Positions 1-7,548 of a stretch of DNA of 33,479 nucleotides are shown here, piece after piece; position 1 is the stretch's first letter, and each line of letters opens with the position of its first letter. The notes under the pieces were generated by a model. The model was given only the letters and a program-made list of their open reading frames with translations, was not told where the DNA came from and made no database searches. The position numbers and the translations under genes were made by a program. Source of the stretch: an uncultured Megasphaera sp. (GTDB lineage: Bacteria > Bacillota > Negativicutes > Veillonellales > Megasphaeraceae); NCBI GenBank assembly GCA_900548635.1, contig URLP01000003.1:1-33479 (forward strand), written 5' to 3'.

Positions 1-43
1 CCGCCATTCATTCCCCACCTAAGAGGTGGGAGTCTTCTGGCGG
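1..43. mobile_element. Possible IS200/IS605-type right-end hairpin (partial)
   Basis: The first bases form a nested inverted repeat: CCGCCA (1-6) pairs with TGGCGG (38-43), and inside it CCCACCT (14-20) pairs with AGGTGGG (24-30) around a three-base loop. Subterminal hairpins of this shape are typical of the right ends of IS200/IS605 elements, where they also overlap the 3' part of the TnpB guide RNA. No transposase or tnpB reading frame is visible because the window begins here. It could instead be an ordinary terminator-like hairpin, although no T-run follows. Confidence 0.3.
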
Positions 44-68
44 GAAAAGATAAATTCTGTTCCCCCTG

Positions 69-144
69 CCGTTTGCCGTGGGTCGTGAATCGTTTGCCGT
101 ATTTACAGGAACTATTCGGTCCACGCCAAACGTCAAACGAATCA
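69..144. repeat. Seven-base-period intergenic repeat, two opposed arms
   Basis: On the plus strand 69-103 reads as five consecutive heptamers: CCGTTTG, CCGTGGG, TCGTGAA, TCGTTTG, CCGTATT. After a short spacer, 124-144 reads CGCCAAA, CGTCAAA, CGAATCA, which is the same kind of repeat in the opposite orientation. The left arm matches the array at 28594-28628 almost unit for unit. It sits directly downstream of the ompA terminator. Confidence 0.7.
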
Positions 145-145
145 C

Positions 146-181
146 AAAAAAAGACCTGCCGCAAAGCGGCAAGTCTTTTTT
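146..181 (-). terminator. Rho-independent terminator of ompA
   Basis: An A-run, a GC-rich stem (GACCTGCCGC against GCGGCAAGTC with one mismatch, AAA loop) and a T-run on each strand lie 14 bases beyond the ompA stop codon. The symmetric A/T tracts mean it could stop transcription from both directions. Confidence 0.85.
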
Positions 182-194
182 ATCAGCTGATCAC

Positions 195-1301
195 TTAGTG
201 ATTCTGCCAAATATCTACGCGGCGGTTGTCAGCGCGGCCTTCTTCAGTGTCGTTCGTGCCAACCGGGTTGTTTTCACCTTTGTAGTCAAGTTCCATCTGA
301 GAAGCAGGTACGCCCTGGCTTTCAGCATATGCAGCAACGTTGTCTACGCGGCGTTTGGAGAGGTCGTCGTTGTAAGCGTTCGTGCCCTTGGAGTCGGTGT
401 TGCCGACGAGTTTGAACGTATCAGCCGTGTTGGCTTTAGCGACCTGGACGAAATGATCCAGTTTCGGCTGTTCAGATGCGAGCGGCTGATCCTGGTCGAA
501 GCCGAAGTGAATGCTTTCGACATAGTAGTCGTTCTTCGGAGCCGGAGCCGGAGTTTCAACTACCGGAGCCGGAGCCGGTTCTTCAACTACCGGAGCCGGA
601 GCGACTTTGTGGCCGCCGCCGAAGCGGTAGGAGAGACCTGCGATGAAGCCTTTATAGGAGATGTTGGCGTCGTCTTTGTTACGAAAGGTCGAATCGCCGC
701 CATCAGCCAATTTGGTGTTCAAATAACGGTAGCCAGCGCTGATGTCGAGGTCCGGCGTGATGCTGTAGCCGAGGCCAGCTTCCCACATGGAAGTACTCTT
801 GGTGCCGACAGCGCCTTTAGCGTAGAAGTCGAGGTTCTTAGCCAGCGGAGCTTTGGCGATCAAGCCGATCTGAGCGACGTTATTGGTGTCGTTAGCATCG
901 CCGCCGAGGTCGTTCTTAATGCGGTTCCAGCCAGCGAAAGCAGCGAAGTTCTTATTGATCGAGTAAACGAGGTTTACTTCGTGTTCGTCACCGTCCGTCT
1001 TGTAGGACTTGTTATTGTCGCTCTTTGTTTTCAGGCCGTAGTAGTTGTACTGCAAAGCCCATTTGTCGGAAAGGCCGTAGCCAAGGCCGCCCTGGAAATC
1101 CCATTTGGAGTCAGTATCTTCCTGACCACCATACCATTCGTCTTTGGCCCAGTTGCTGGAGTCAACCGAAGCTTTCGGGTTCCAAGCGCCCAAGTCGAGC
1201 TGCCACTGTCCCTGGTTCCACTGCGTCTGCGGCGTAGCGAAAGCAAAGGAAGTAGCGCATGCTGCCATGACAGCAGCCATTACTAAAGATTTCTTTTTCA
1301 T
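195..1301 (-). CDS. OmpA-family outer-membrane protein
   Basis: Predicted 368-residue outer-membrane protein that anchors the outer membrane to peptidoglycan. The start is placed at the ATG before KKKSLVMAAVMAA, because this gives a clean signal peptide ending near SFAFA; an upstream in-frame start adds 13 residues with no function visible. The mature protein has an N-terminal beta-barrel region (about residues 25-225, alternating aromatic/polar stretches such as YGLSDKWALQYNYYG), a repetitive Pro/Ala/Val linker (APAPVVEEPAPAPVVETP), and a C-terminal OmpA domain with the peptidoglycan-binding signature NTDSKGTNAYNDDLSKRRV. A strong terminator follows and no other gene shares the transcript. 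In Negativicutes the main tether is usually the SLH-containing OmpM; this protein has no SLH domain, so it would be a second type of tether. The family is certain, the exact barrel strand count is not. Confidence 0.93.
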   Translation of the reverse strand: MKKKSLVMAAVMAACATSFAFATPQTQWNQGQWQLDLGAWNPKASVDSSNWAKDEWYGGQEDTDSKWDFQGGLGYGLSDKWALQYNYYGLKTKSDNNKSYKTDGDEHEVNLVYSINKNFAAFAGWNRIKNDLGGDANDTNNVAQIGLIAKAPLAKNLDFYAKGAVGTKSTSMWEAGLGYSITPDLDISAGYRYLNTKLADGGDSTFRNKDDANISYKGFIAGLSYRFGGGHKVAPAPVVEEPAPAPVVETPAPAPKNDYYVESIHFGFDQDQPLASEQPKLDHFVQVAKANTADTFKLVGNTDSKGTNAYNDDLSKRRVDNVAAYAESQGVPASQMELDYKGENNPVGTNDTEEGRADNRRVDIWQNH

Positions 1302-1360
1302 TATAAATCCCAGCTTCCTATTGGTATTTAATAGTGCCACCTATGACATTATTATGATAT

Positions 1361-1393
1361 AGTATACCATACCTTTGTCACAAGCGTGTCACA
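1361..1393 (-). promoter_or_regulatory. Probable ompA promoter with repeated TGTGACA
   Basis: Reading the minus strand, TGGTATACT (1369-1361) is an extended -10 element about 60 bases before the ompA start. Just upstream, 1393-1376 reads TGTGACACGCTTGTGACA, two direct copies of TGTGACA 11 bases apart, placed where a -35 or an activator site would lie. No good -35 hexamer is seen. The regulator is unknown. Confidence 0.4.
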
Positions 1394-1426
1394 TTATCTC
1401 ATGCTTTTTTGTTATCGAGTCGTTGC

Positions 1427-2983
1427 TTACTGTACTTTTTCGAAATTTTCCCGACCCACGTAAGCAAGGACAGCTTCTAAGATACGCGGCAAATCGCGGC
1501 TGACGCTGGCGATGTTGACGCGTTCCGTCCCTTCGTGCAGATCCTTGCCCCAGGGTCCTAAGAGGAGGAAGGGAATCTGCAGTTTCTTCAGATTTTCCAG
1601 ATCGAAGGGATAGGCTTTGCCCCAGAGGAGGAGGTTCTTCTCCACCATCTTGTCGTCGAAAGCCGGATCGACACAGCAGTAACTGCAGTCGGAAACACCG
1701 TTGAAATAACGTTCGAAGCGTACGTCCGTCAGCGTCTGGATATGCTGCAGCAGCCCCTGAAAAGCCGGCGTCGGGAAGGAGAGGCTGTCCGCTGCCGGAT
1801 AGTAAGGCGGCGCAAAGGCGACGACAGCCAGGGGCTGTTTCAAATCCATGAAATCCAGGGTCTTTTCAATCAGGCTGAGCGTTTCCTCGGCATAGGTACT
1901 CCTGCCGTCTTGAAGGGCGACGAACGAAGCCTGCTTGGCCGCTTCATAAAAGACGTCGAATCCCTCATAAGAGGACGCCTGCTGCAAAAGCTCAGACGCG
2001 CTGAGGACAGGGACGTCAAGGCCGCTCTGCATGGTCTGCAGCATATCGCTGACGGCACAGCGCGTTTCTTCCAGAAGGAAGTACATGACGTCGTCCGGCG
2101 TCTTATCATAGGTCAAAAGATTGAGGGCCGCCGCAGCGCGCTGGGGCAATGTCACATCGTAGCGTTCCTTGCGGTCCCGCAGATAGACCCAGGCCGGCGG
2201 CGGCGTCACTTCAGTACCGCAGGAATCGGTGAATTCCTGCTTCCCTTCCGTCGCGGCAATGAGACGCGCCAGGACGCCTACCGGATTCAGGCCCTGCGTA
2301 TAATGGCCGATATGGACGGGCTTGCCCTGGACGAGGACGACGGGCTGGATTTTACCGACAGAACCCGTATAGGCCACGAGCTGCCCCTTTTCTTTATGAT
2401 TCGGTTCGCTGTCGATGAGGACGTCGTACGTCAAATCATAAGATGTGCGCAGTTCATCGAGAAGGCCAATTGCCGCCCGCATGCCGGCAGAATAGGTTTC
2501 TTCATCGGGCAGGGACAAATAGAGGAGACTTGCCTTCCCAACCTTTTCTGCATAGTCCTCGAAGACGGCCAGCTGCGCCGCGGCGCCGCCTTTCATATCG
2601 CAGGAACCGCGTCCGAAGAGCCATTCGCCGCTCTCCAAGTCCTGACGCACGTCATCACGCATTTTTTCTCCGGCCAGGGCTTGCTGCAGTTCCTGCGGCG
2701 CAAAGGCCAGGTCGCGCAGTTTGCCGTAGCTTTCGGTGTCGACGACATCGTGATGATTCATGAAAATGACCGTATGCCCCGTTTCGCCGCGCAGCAGGCC
2801 GTAGATGACAGAACGGCGGCAGGGATCATCGGGCACATGGATCAGACCGCTGGTCACACCTTTCGTCTTCTGGAAGAACTGCTGCAGGAACTGTTCCATC
2901 TTCCTTTCCTTCGACGTATTTGTTTCACTGTCGATACGGATCATAGCCTGCAGGATTTCCATGACTCTCATAGCTTCAACCAT
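1427..2983 (-). CDS. RocB-like M20-family metallopeptidase
   Basis: 518-residue member of the M20 (ArgE/DapE/CPG2) zinc amidohydrolase family, closest by pattern to RocB of the arginine-utilisation group, whose exact substrate is unsettled. Metal-site motifs are present in order: NHHDVVD (residues 76-82, the H-x-D ligand and catalytic pair), GRGSCDMKGG (about 123-132, the bridging Asp) and LPDEET (about 160, the Glu pair). A dimerisation-lid region fills the middle. The start has an excellent ribosome site (AAGGAGGTG, 7 bases upstream). That site overlaps the stop codon of the upstream gtrA-like gene, so the two are probably cotranscribed. No arginine-pathway genes are nearby. The family assignment is firm; the substrate is inferred to be an N-acyl amino acid or peptide and is uncertain. 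Confidence 0.85.
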   Translation of the reverse strand: MVEAMRVMEILQAMIRIDSETNTSKERKMEQFLQQFFQKTKGVTSGLIHVPDDPCRRSVIYGLLRGETGHTVIFMNHHDVVDTESYGKLRDLAFAPQELQQALAGEKMRDDVRQDLESGEWLFGRGSCDMKGGAAAQLAVFEDYAEKVGKASLLYLSLPDEETYSAGMRAAIGLLDELRTSYDLTYDVLIDSEPNHKEKGQLVAYTGSVGKIQPVVLVQGKPVHIGHYTQGLNPVGVLARLIAATEGKQEFTDSCGTEVTPPPAWVYLRDRKERYDVTLPQRAAAALNLLTYDKTPDDVMYFLLEETRCAVSDMLQTMQSGLDVPVLSASELLQQASSYEGFDVFYEAAKQASFVALQDGRSTYAEETLSLIEKTLDFMDLKQPLAVVAFAPPYYPAADSLSFPTPAFQGLLQHIQTLTDVRFERYFNGVSDCSYCCVDPAFDDKMVEKNLLLWGKAYPFDLENLKKLQIPFLLLGPWGKDLHEGTERVNIASVSRDLPRILEAVLAYVGRENFEKVQ

Positions 2984-2997
2984 AATAAGGCACCTCC

Positions 2998-3441
2998 TTA
3001 TTTAAAAATCCATTTCTTACGCGATACATAATTCCACACGGTGACGATGGCACTGGCCATGATTTTCGAAAGCATCGGATTGAGTCCCAGGATGACCGGT
3101 GACGTGAAGAGCCACATCAGGAGGAGATTCCAGCCCAGACCGATGGTACTGACCAGGAAGACCAGCGACACTTCCTTGCCGCGCTGATAGCGGCTGCCGA
3201 AGACGAAGCGGTTGCAGAGTATATAATGGTAGAGCGTCGACGTCGCAAAAGCCATGGTCGTCGCCGCCAGGACCCGCTGCGTCTGCAGAGAAAAGACACC
3301 GCCTGCCGTCAAAAGGCGGAAGAAAATGTAAAACAGCGTCCATTCCAGGATGGCTGCCGAGCCGCCGACGAGGAGATACATGAAGATTTTCATGTATTCA
3401 TTATTTGTATAATCAAAGCCAAAAACCTGCTTGCGTTTCAT
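2998..3441 (-). CDS. GtrA-family membrane protein
   Basis: 147-residue small membrane protein with four hydrophobic segments (about residues 18-40, 52-72, 88-110, 116-138) and the usual GtrA features: an N-terminal FMYLLVGGSAAILEW segment and a C-terminal basic YVSRKKWIFK tail. GtrA proteins are thought to help move undecaprenyl-phosphate-linked sugars across the membrane for glycosylation of O-antigen, teichoic acid or other surface glycans. No glycosyltransferase lies beside it, which is unusual. A ribosome site (AAGGAAGG) precedes the ATG. It is first in a two-gene unit with the RocB-like peptidase, 14 bases apart. Confidence 0.85.
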   Translation of the reverse strand: MKRKQVFGFDYTNNEYMKIFMYLLVGGSAAILEWTLFYIFFRLLTAGGVFSLQTQRVLAATTMAFATSTLYHYILCNRFVFGSRYQRGKEVSLVFLVSTIGLGWNLLLMWLFTSPVILGLNPMLSKIMASAIVTVWNYVSRKKWIFK

Positions 3442-3533
3442 GGTCTACCTTCCTTTTGTCATCGTTTCTTTTACATTATACGGCACTTCGCATATAAATT
3501 CCACTGCCCGGCCCGACGAGATTTCTAAAAAAA

Positions 3534-3596
3534 GGTAATAGATATATATACAAAAATGTGATAAAATATATAGTAATTGGTAATACGAAATATTTT
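3534..3596 (+). promoter_or_regulatory. AT-rich leader of marR with repeated GGTAATA
   Basis: The gap before marR contains GGTAATA twice (3534-3540 and 3579-3585), bracketing a very AT-rich stretch with ATATATA-type palindromes. MarR proteins commonly bind AT-rich palindromes in their own promoters, so this is the likely control region. No single -35/-10 pair stands out, and the call rests on position and composition only. Confidence 0.3.
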
Positions 3597-3617
3597 CAGA
3601 AGGAAGGCAGATATCCT

Positions 3618-4058
3618 GTGGATTACACGAGATGCATTAATTTTTTGCTAACCATTTCCCAACACGAAGTCTTTTTGATTTTTTCCGAAAACCTGTCGGA
3701 GTTCGGCATCACGCCGGGCCAGTACGGCGTCCTCGCCTGTCTCTGGAAAGATGAAACGCTGACGCCGAAAGAAATCGCCAACATCCTGCGCGTCGAAAAT
3801 TCTACCATTTCCGGCGTCCTCGACAGAATGCAGAAGCGCGGCCTCATCGACCGCATCCTCGACCCCAACAACCGCCGCAGCATCCGTGTCAAACCGACGG
3901 CTGCCGGTATGGCCATCAAGGAACCGGTCCAAAAAAGAATCGAAGAACTGAACGACCTGGTCTTCAAGGATTTCACACCGGAAGAGCGGGAAGAATTACT
4001 GAATCTCCTCACGCGCGTCGGAAAAGTCTGTGCCGATGACCTGAAAGAAGGGAAATAA
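3618..4058 (+). CDS. MarR-family transcriptional regulator
   Basis: 146-residue winged-helix regulator. The chosen start is a GTG (VDYTRCINFLL), preceded by AGAAGGAAGG at 3598-3607; a longer form beginning at 3558 would have no ribosome site and would add an unlike N-terminus. The central region GITPGQYGVLACLW, then TPKEIANILRVENSTISGVLDRMQ (recognition helix) and RGLIDRILDPNNRRSIRV (wing with the DxRR element) are typical MarR. Family members repress genes for stress, antibiotic or aromatic-compound responses and release DNA on ligand binding. The gene stands alone on the plus strand, against the direction of its neighbours and of fork movement. The ligand cannot be predicted. The target may be itself or the divergent gtrA/rocB-like pair. 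Confidence 0.9.
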   Translation: MDYTRCINFLLTISQHEVFLIFSENLSEFGITPGQYGVLACLWKDETLTPKEIANILRVENSTISGVLDRMQKRGLIDRILDPNNRRSIRVKPTAAGMAIKEPVQKRIEELNDLVFKDFTPEEREELLNLLTRVGKVCADDLKEGK

Positions 4059-4089
4059 AAAAAGCTGCCGCTTATGCGGCAGCTTTTTT
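4058..4089. terminator. Bidirectional terminator between marR and the ompH-like gene
   Basis: Perfect stem AAAAAAGCTGCCGC / GCGGCAGCTTTTTT with a four-base loop, beginning at the marR stop codon. The symmetric A and T tracts serve both convergent genes. Confidence 0.93.
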
Positions 4090-4092
4090 CAA

Positions 4093-4120
4093 CGATGAAC
4101 GAACGACGACAAACGATTAT
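4093..4120. repeat. Seven-base-period repeat beside terminator
   Basis: Four heptamers in a row: CGATGAA, CGAACGA, CGACAAA, CGATTAT. The array runs from just after the bidirectional terminator into the stop codon of the ompH-like gene (TAA read at 4119-4117), so the last unit supplies that stop. The orientation matches the right arm of the elements at 124-144 and 28697-28724. Confidence 0.6.
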
Positions 4121-4539
4121 TTCAATTTCGCTGCGACGTCTTTGGTGATGTCCTGGGACTGGCCGCTGACGACGGAGCCGGCGAGGACGACGTAGTCCAA
4201 GCCTTTTTCTTTCTGGACAGCCTGGGTCTTAGCGAGGATGTCTTTTTCCAGGGGCGAGAAGAGGGCAATGCGCTGCTGGTTCAGTTTCGTGTTGTATTTC
4301 ACAACCAGTGCCTGCTGTGCCTTTTTGTCGCTTGTCTTCTTCAATTCTTTCTGGAAATCCTGCTGTGCCGATTTTACATCGGACTGCCAGGTGGCCATGG
4401 TCTTGGCATACTGCGGATGCTGCTGCAGGAGTGCGGCGGCATTGATCGTGCCGAGGCCCGATGCAAAGGATGCGCCTGCAGCGCTGAGGGTCATCATGGC
4501 TGCTGCCATGGTGGTGATTGCCATTTTACGTAATTTCAT
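4117..4539 (-). CDS. OmpH/Skp-family periplasmic chaperone
   Basis: 140-residue secreted protein of the OmpH (Skp) family, which holds unfolded outer-membrane proteins in the periplasm on their way to the BAM complex. The start ATG before KLRKMAITTMAAA has a strong site (AGGAGGAAAAG); an in-frame upstream start would add 16 residues from the tail of the preceding gene. Signal peptide residues 1-27 end near ASFASG. The mature part opens with LGTINAAALLQQHPQY and continues as long charged helices (about 45-100, Q/K-rich), then KGLDYVVLAGSVVSG, the family's C-terminal body segment. It lies 17 bases after the HD-domain gene and is probably cotranscribed. A diderm envelope is implied. Confidence 0.87.
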   Translation of the reverse strand: MKLRKMAITTMAAAMMTLSAAGASFASGLGTINAAALLQQHPQYAKTMATWQSDVKSAQQDFQKELKKTSDKKAQQALVVKYNTKLNQQRIALFSPLEKDILAKTQAVQKEKGLDYVVLAGSVVSGQSQDITKDVAAKLK

Positions 4540-4556
4540 AATCTTTTCCTCCTGAT

Positions 4557-5144
4557 TTATTCTTCCACTCCTGTCAATTCCAGGCATTCTTTGCGAACGC
4601 CGTCTTCACAGGAGCGCATAGCTAAAATCGTTTTTTCAAAGAGTTCATTCAAATCCCAGCCTAAAATTTCCGCGCCTTTTTTGATGACGTCCCGGGAACA
4701 GCCGGCAGCGAAGCGCTTATCCTTGAATTTCTTCTTCAAGCTCTTTACTTCCATGTCTTTCGTGCTCTTCGACGGACGCATCTTGGCAGCAGCCCAGATC
4801 AGCCCCGTCAGTTCATCGGCAGCGTAGAGGACTTTTTCCATCTGATGTTCCGGTGCGACGTCGACACAGATGCCGTAGCCGTGACAGACGACGGCATGGA
4901 CCAATTTATCATCGGCATCGATTTCAGCCAGTAATTCCGGTGCCTTTTTGCAGTGCTGATCCGGATACTTTTCAAAATCGACATCGTGAAGCAGGCCGAC
5001 GAGTCCCCAAAAATCGACATCGTCGCCATAGCCCAGTTCCTGAGCATACCAGCGCATGACGCCTTCGACCGTCAGGGCATGCATGATGTGGAACGGTTCC
5101 TGGTTGTATTTCTGCAGTAAAGCCAGTGCTTTTGCTCTTTCCAT
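4557..5144 (-). CDS. HD-domain phosphohydrolase
   Basis: 195-residue soluble protein with an HD metal-dependent phosphohydrolase fold. Metal ligands are visible as H22 (HALTVEGVM), H53-D54 (LLHDVDFEKYP), a later His (VVCHGYG) and an Asp in YAADELTG. Its relatives are annotated as HDIG-type hydrolases of unknown substrate, possibly nucleotides. The ATG has a purine-rich site (GGGGAAGAAAG). It lies upstream of the ompH-like gene in the same direction with a short gap. The family is clear; no substrate can be read from the sequence. Confidence 0.87.
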   Translation of the reverse strand: MERAKALALLQKYNQEPFHIMHALTVEGVMRWYAQELGYGDDVDFWGLVGLLHDVDFEKYPDQHCKKAPELLAEIDADDKLVHAVVCHGYGICVDVAPEHQMEKVLYAADELTGLIWAAAKMRPSKSTKDMEVKSLKKKFKDKRFAAGCSRDVIKKGAEILGWDLNELFEKTILAMRSCEDGVRKECLELTGVEE

Positions 5145-5208
5145 GTTACTTTCTTCCCCCTCATTGAGTCTTGATTAACTCAAATTATAGCATAAAAAAG
5201 AAGCCTGA

Positions 5209-6370
5209 CTAGTCCTTTGCTGCCAAATGACACAATTCTGTCATCAACGAGGCCAGGCGGTTCATGCGGAAATCTTCGACAATCTGGATGAAGGCGCGTT
5301 CGTGGATGGGATTGGCAGCAAAGCCGAAGAGATGGGACGGGCAGCGGCAGTCCGTGCAGCCAAAGCCGTCGATCTGCCAGTCTGCGATTTTTGCCACGGC
5401 CCGGGCCAGGTCATGTTCCAAGTCGTCGGCCGTGCGGATGGGCAGCGCTGCGACGACGTCCGCTTCCTGGCGCAGGTAATCGATATGCCAGTGCATCTTC
5501 TTGCGTTTGCGGCTGTGGCGGGCCAGACGGGCGGCGAGATTCTTTTTTGCCGAGCCGGCGTAGACGTAGTAGCCCTGAGGGAAATGGAGCGTGCCCAGGG
5601 AGCCGACGGGGATGTCTTTCGTTTTATTCAGATGCAGGACAAAGAGATAATCACCGCCGTCATGGTTTTCCCGGCTCAGCACGGCTTCCGGATAGGTCAG
5701 GAGGCGGACAGGTTCCGGCCTTTGAAAAGACGCATCCCAGGCAAGGGCCAGGGCCTTCCAATCGAGCTGCGGCGCCGCTTCCTGAAAAGCCTGGGCAAAG
5801 GCCGGATCCGTATGGTAATCGGGCAAAAACCAGCGGGCCCGGTCCCAGTGGACAAGGAAGAGGACGCCCGTATGGATTCCGTGCCGGCTCATTTCCGCCA
5901 GTTCCAGGATGTGTTTGCGGCCCCGTTCCGTAACGACATCGGGGAACATGGCGCCGTCGCAGCTGAAGAGGGTGCACGATTTTACTTCAACGAAAAAACG
6001 TTCTTCGCCGCGGCCCAGGAGAAGATCGAAGCGGCTGGCCGACCGTCACTTCGCGGCGCACGAGGTCCCAATCTTCCCAGCCCGGAACGAGGTGCTCCGC
6101 CACCAGCCAGGCCGCCGTGTCGTTATTGTACTGCGTATCGAGCAGGATCGGGACGCCGTCCCGTTCGATGCCCACGACATCATATGCCGTGCGCCGCTTG
6201 GGGTTGCCTGCAGGGCGGACGTAGACAGGGACGCCCGGAAACAGAAGTTCCCACATGCGCCCGGGATTGGGCATATGGCAGGTCACTACCTCCCCGTCCA
6301 GCGCGACATGAGCAATAAAGCGGTTCGGCCTGTCGACAAAGGCGCCGCGTTGTATATCATGCATTTCCAA
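5209..6370 (-). pseudogene. sfsA: sfsA-DUF123 fusion, interrupted by a frameshift
   Basis: An SfsA-like gene in two frames. The first frame, from a TTG at 6370 (site GGGAGG nine bases upstream) to a stop at 5987, gives the SfsA N-terminus with FIAHVALDGEVVTCHMPNPG. The second frame continues it as ASRFDLLLGRGEERFFVEVK, then FPDVVTERGRKHILEL, the SfsA nuclease-like core. The shift lies in 6036-6043, where GTCGGCCAGCCGC would read correctly as GTCGGCGCCAGCCGC, a two-base loss. After SfsA comes a DUF123 (GIY-YIG-related) domain with GYYVYAGSAKKNLAARLARH, KKMHWHIDYL and GFGCTDCRCPSHLF. SfsA was named for maltose metabolism in E. coli; its biochemical role is unsettled. Either the gene is dead, or it makes two fragments, or the base call is wrong. 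It sits after the dapF terminator. Confidence 0.8.
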
Positions 6371-6395
6371 TAGTGAAAACCTCCCTTGGTAAAAT

Positions 6396-6431
6396 GAAAA
6401 AGGGCTGTCGCATAAGCGAGCAGCCCTTTTT
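6396..6431 (-). terminator. Terminator of dapF
   Basis: AAAAAGGGCTGTCGC and GCGAGCAGCCCTTTTT pair around ATAA with one bulged base. It lies 27 bases after the dapF stop and before the sfsA start, separating the two genes. Confidence 0.88.
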
Positions 6432-6457
6432 CGTGGAAACCGTTTTCTGCCAAAGCG

Positions 6458-7297
6458 CTAGTCTTCCAGCCATTCGCCAGTGAAGGTGACGGCGGCCGGG
6501 CCGGTCATGTAGACGTTGCCGTCTTTTTCACTGTATTCGATGTGCAGCGTTCCCAGATAGAGCTGGACGTCGACGCTGCGGCCTGTGAAGCCGTTCATAA
6601 AGGAACCGACGGCGCAGGCGCAGGAGCCCGTGCCGCAGGCCAGGGTAGCGCCGGCACCGCGTTCCCAGGTGTGGACTTTAATCGTATGGTCATCGATGAC
6701 CTGGACGAAGTTCATGTTCGTCTTGCGCGGGAAAGCTTTGTACGTTTCGAATTTCGGGCCCAGTTCATGGAGATCGACGGCGTCTACGTCTTTGACATAG
6801 GTCATGGTATGCGGTACGCCCATGAGAAGGCTCGTAATCTTATATTCTTTGCCATCGATAGTAATCGGTTCGTCGACGACGGGACCTGCCGGGCCTTCCA
6901 TCGGGATCTGGGCGCGGTCCGTGAAGGGTTTGCCCATATTGATCGTGACCAGGCTGACTTTGCCGTCATCGCCAACCGTGACTTTCGGCTTCATGATGCC
7001 TGCCAGGGTTTCGACGGCGAATTCTTTCTTATCGATGATGCCGTTGTCGTAGACATATTTGGCAAAGCAGCGGATGCCGTTGCCGCACATTTCCGCTTCA
7101 CTGCCGTCGGCATTGATGATGCGCATGCGGACGTCCGCCTTTTCGCTCGGTACGATGACGATGATACCGTCCGCTCCGATGCCCGTATGAGGAGCACACA
7201 TCTTGATGGCGAGCTGGGAAAAATCCTTGTCCGCGCCGTTTTTATCTTCCAGAAAAACGAAGTCGTTGCCTAAGCCGTGCATTTTAACAAATTTCAT
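6458..7297 (-). CDS. dapF: Diaminopimelate epimerase
   Basis: 279-residue DapF, which converts LL- to meso-diaminopimelate without a cofactor, supplying lysine and the peptidoglycan cross-link residue. The two catalytic cysteines sit in MCGNGIR (C71) and ACGTGSCA (about residue 220), and the start MKFVKMHGLGNDFV is the canonical N-terminus. The length is normal for the family. GGAGG lies nine bases before the ATG. The gene appears to be a single-gene unit with its own terminator; no other lysine or dap genes are in the window. Confidence 0.97.
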   Translation of the reverse strand: MKFVKMHGLGNDFVFLEDKNGADKDFSQLAIKMCAPHTGIGADGIIVIVPSEKADVRMRIINADGSEAEMCGNGIRCFAKYVYDNGIIDKKEFAVETLAGIMKPKVTVGDDGKVSLVTINMGKPFTDRAQIPMEGPAGPVVDEPITIDGKEYKITSLLMGVPHTMTYVKDVDAVDLHELGPKFETYKAFPRKTNMNFVQVIDDHTIKVHTWERGAGATLACGTGSCACAVGSFMNGFTGRSVDVQLYLGTLHIEYSEKDGNVYMTGPAAVTFTGEWLED

Positions 7298-7456
7298 GAT
7301 TTGCAGCCTCCATTTTTATACTATTCTATAATAATCATCAAAGATTCACTTGCATCCTTACAGTGCCTATTATACAATAACCGAAAACGGCAAATATATG
7401 TAAATAATGCTTTATACATTGCAAATTCTGTTGTCATGCATCCAAATCCGGAACAC

Positions 7457-7529
7457 GGCTATCCATAGGATTCATGCGGGCCGCCGATTAGGGCGGCCCC
7501 TACTACAAACTGCAAACTACAAACTATCT
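7457..7529. repeat. Intergenic repeat: core plus seven-base array
   Basis: Between dapF and the araC-type gene, 7502-7529 reads ACTACAA, ACTGCAA, ACTACAA, ACTATCT, again a seven-base period. Next to it, 7457-7501 contains GGGCCGCC...GGGCGGCCCC, an inverted repeat. Its reverse complement aligns with the core at 28627-28670 (shared TAGGGGC, GCCC, CCCGC, GAAT, TGGATA). The rest of the 251-base gap (7298-7456) is AT-rich and must hold the divergent promoters, but none could be assigned with confidence. Confidence 0.6.
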
Positions 7530-7548
7530 TTTCAGAGGGGGAATCATT

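Noticed and set aside
69..144. CRISPR-like array
   Set aside because: Units are seven bases with no spacers, and no cas genes are present.
78..1286. 402-codon reading frame opposite ompA
   Set aside because: It is the complement of the OmpA gene; the repeated Ser-Arg runs are the antisense of the Pro/Ala linker. There is no ribosome site and no family resemblance.
7277..7468. 63-codon plus-strand frame in the dapF-araC gap
   Set aside because: It starts inside dapF on the opposite strand, has no ribosome site and a random-looking composition rich in Asn/Ile/Tyr from AT-rich DNA.
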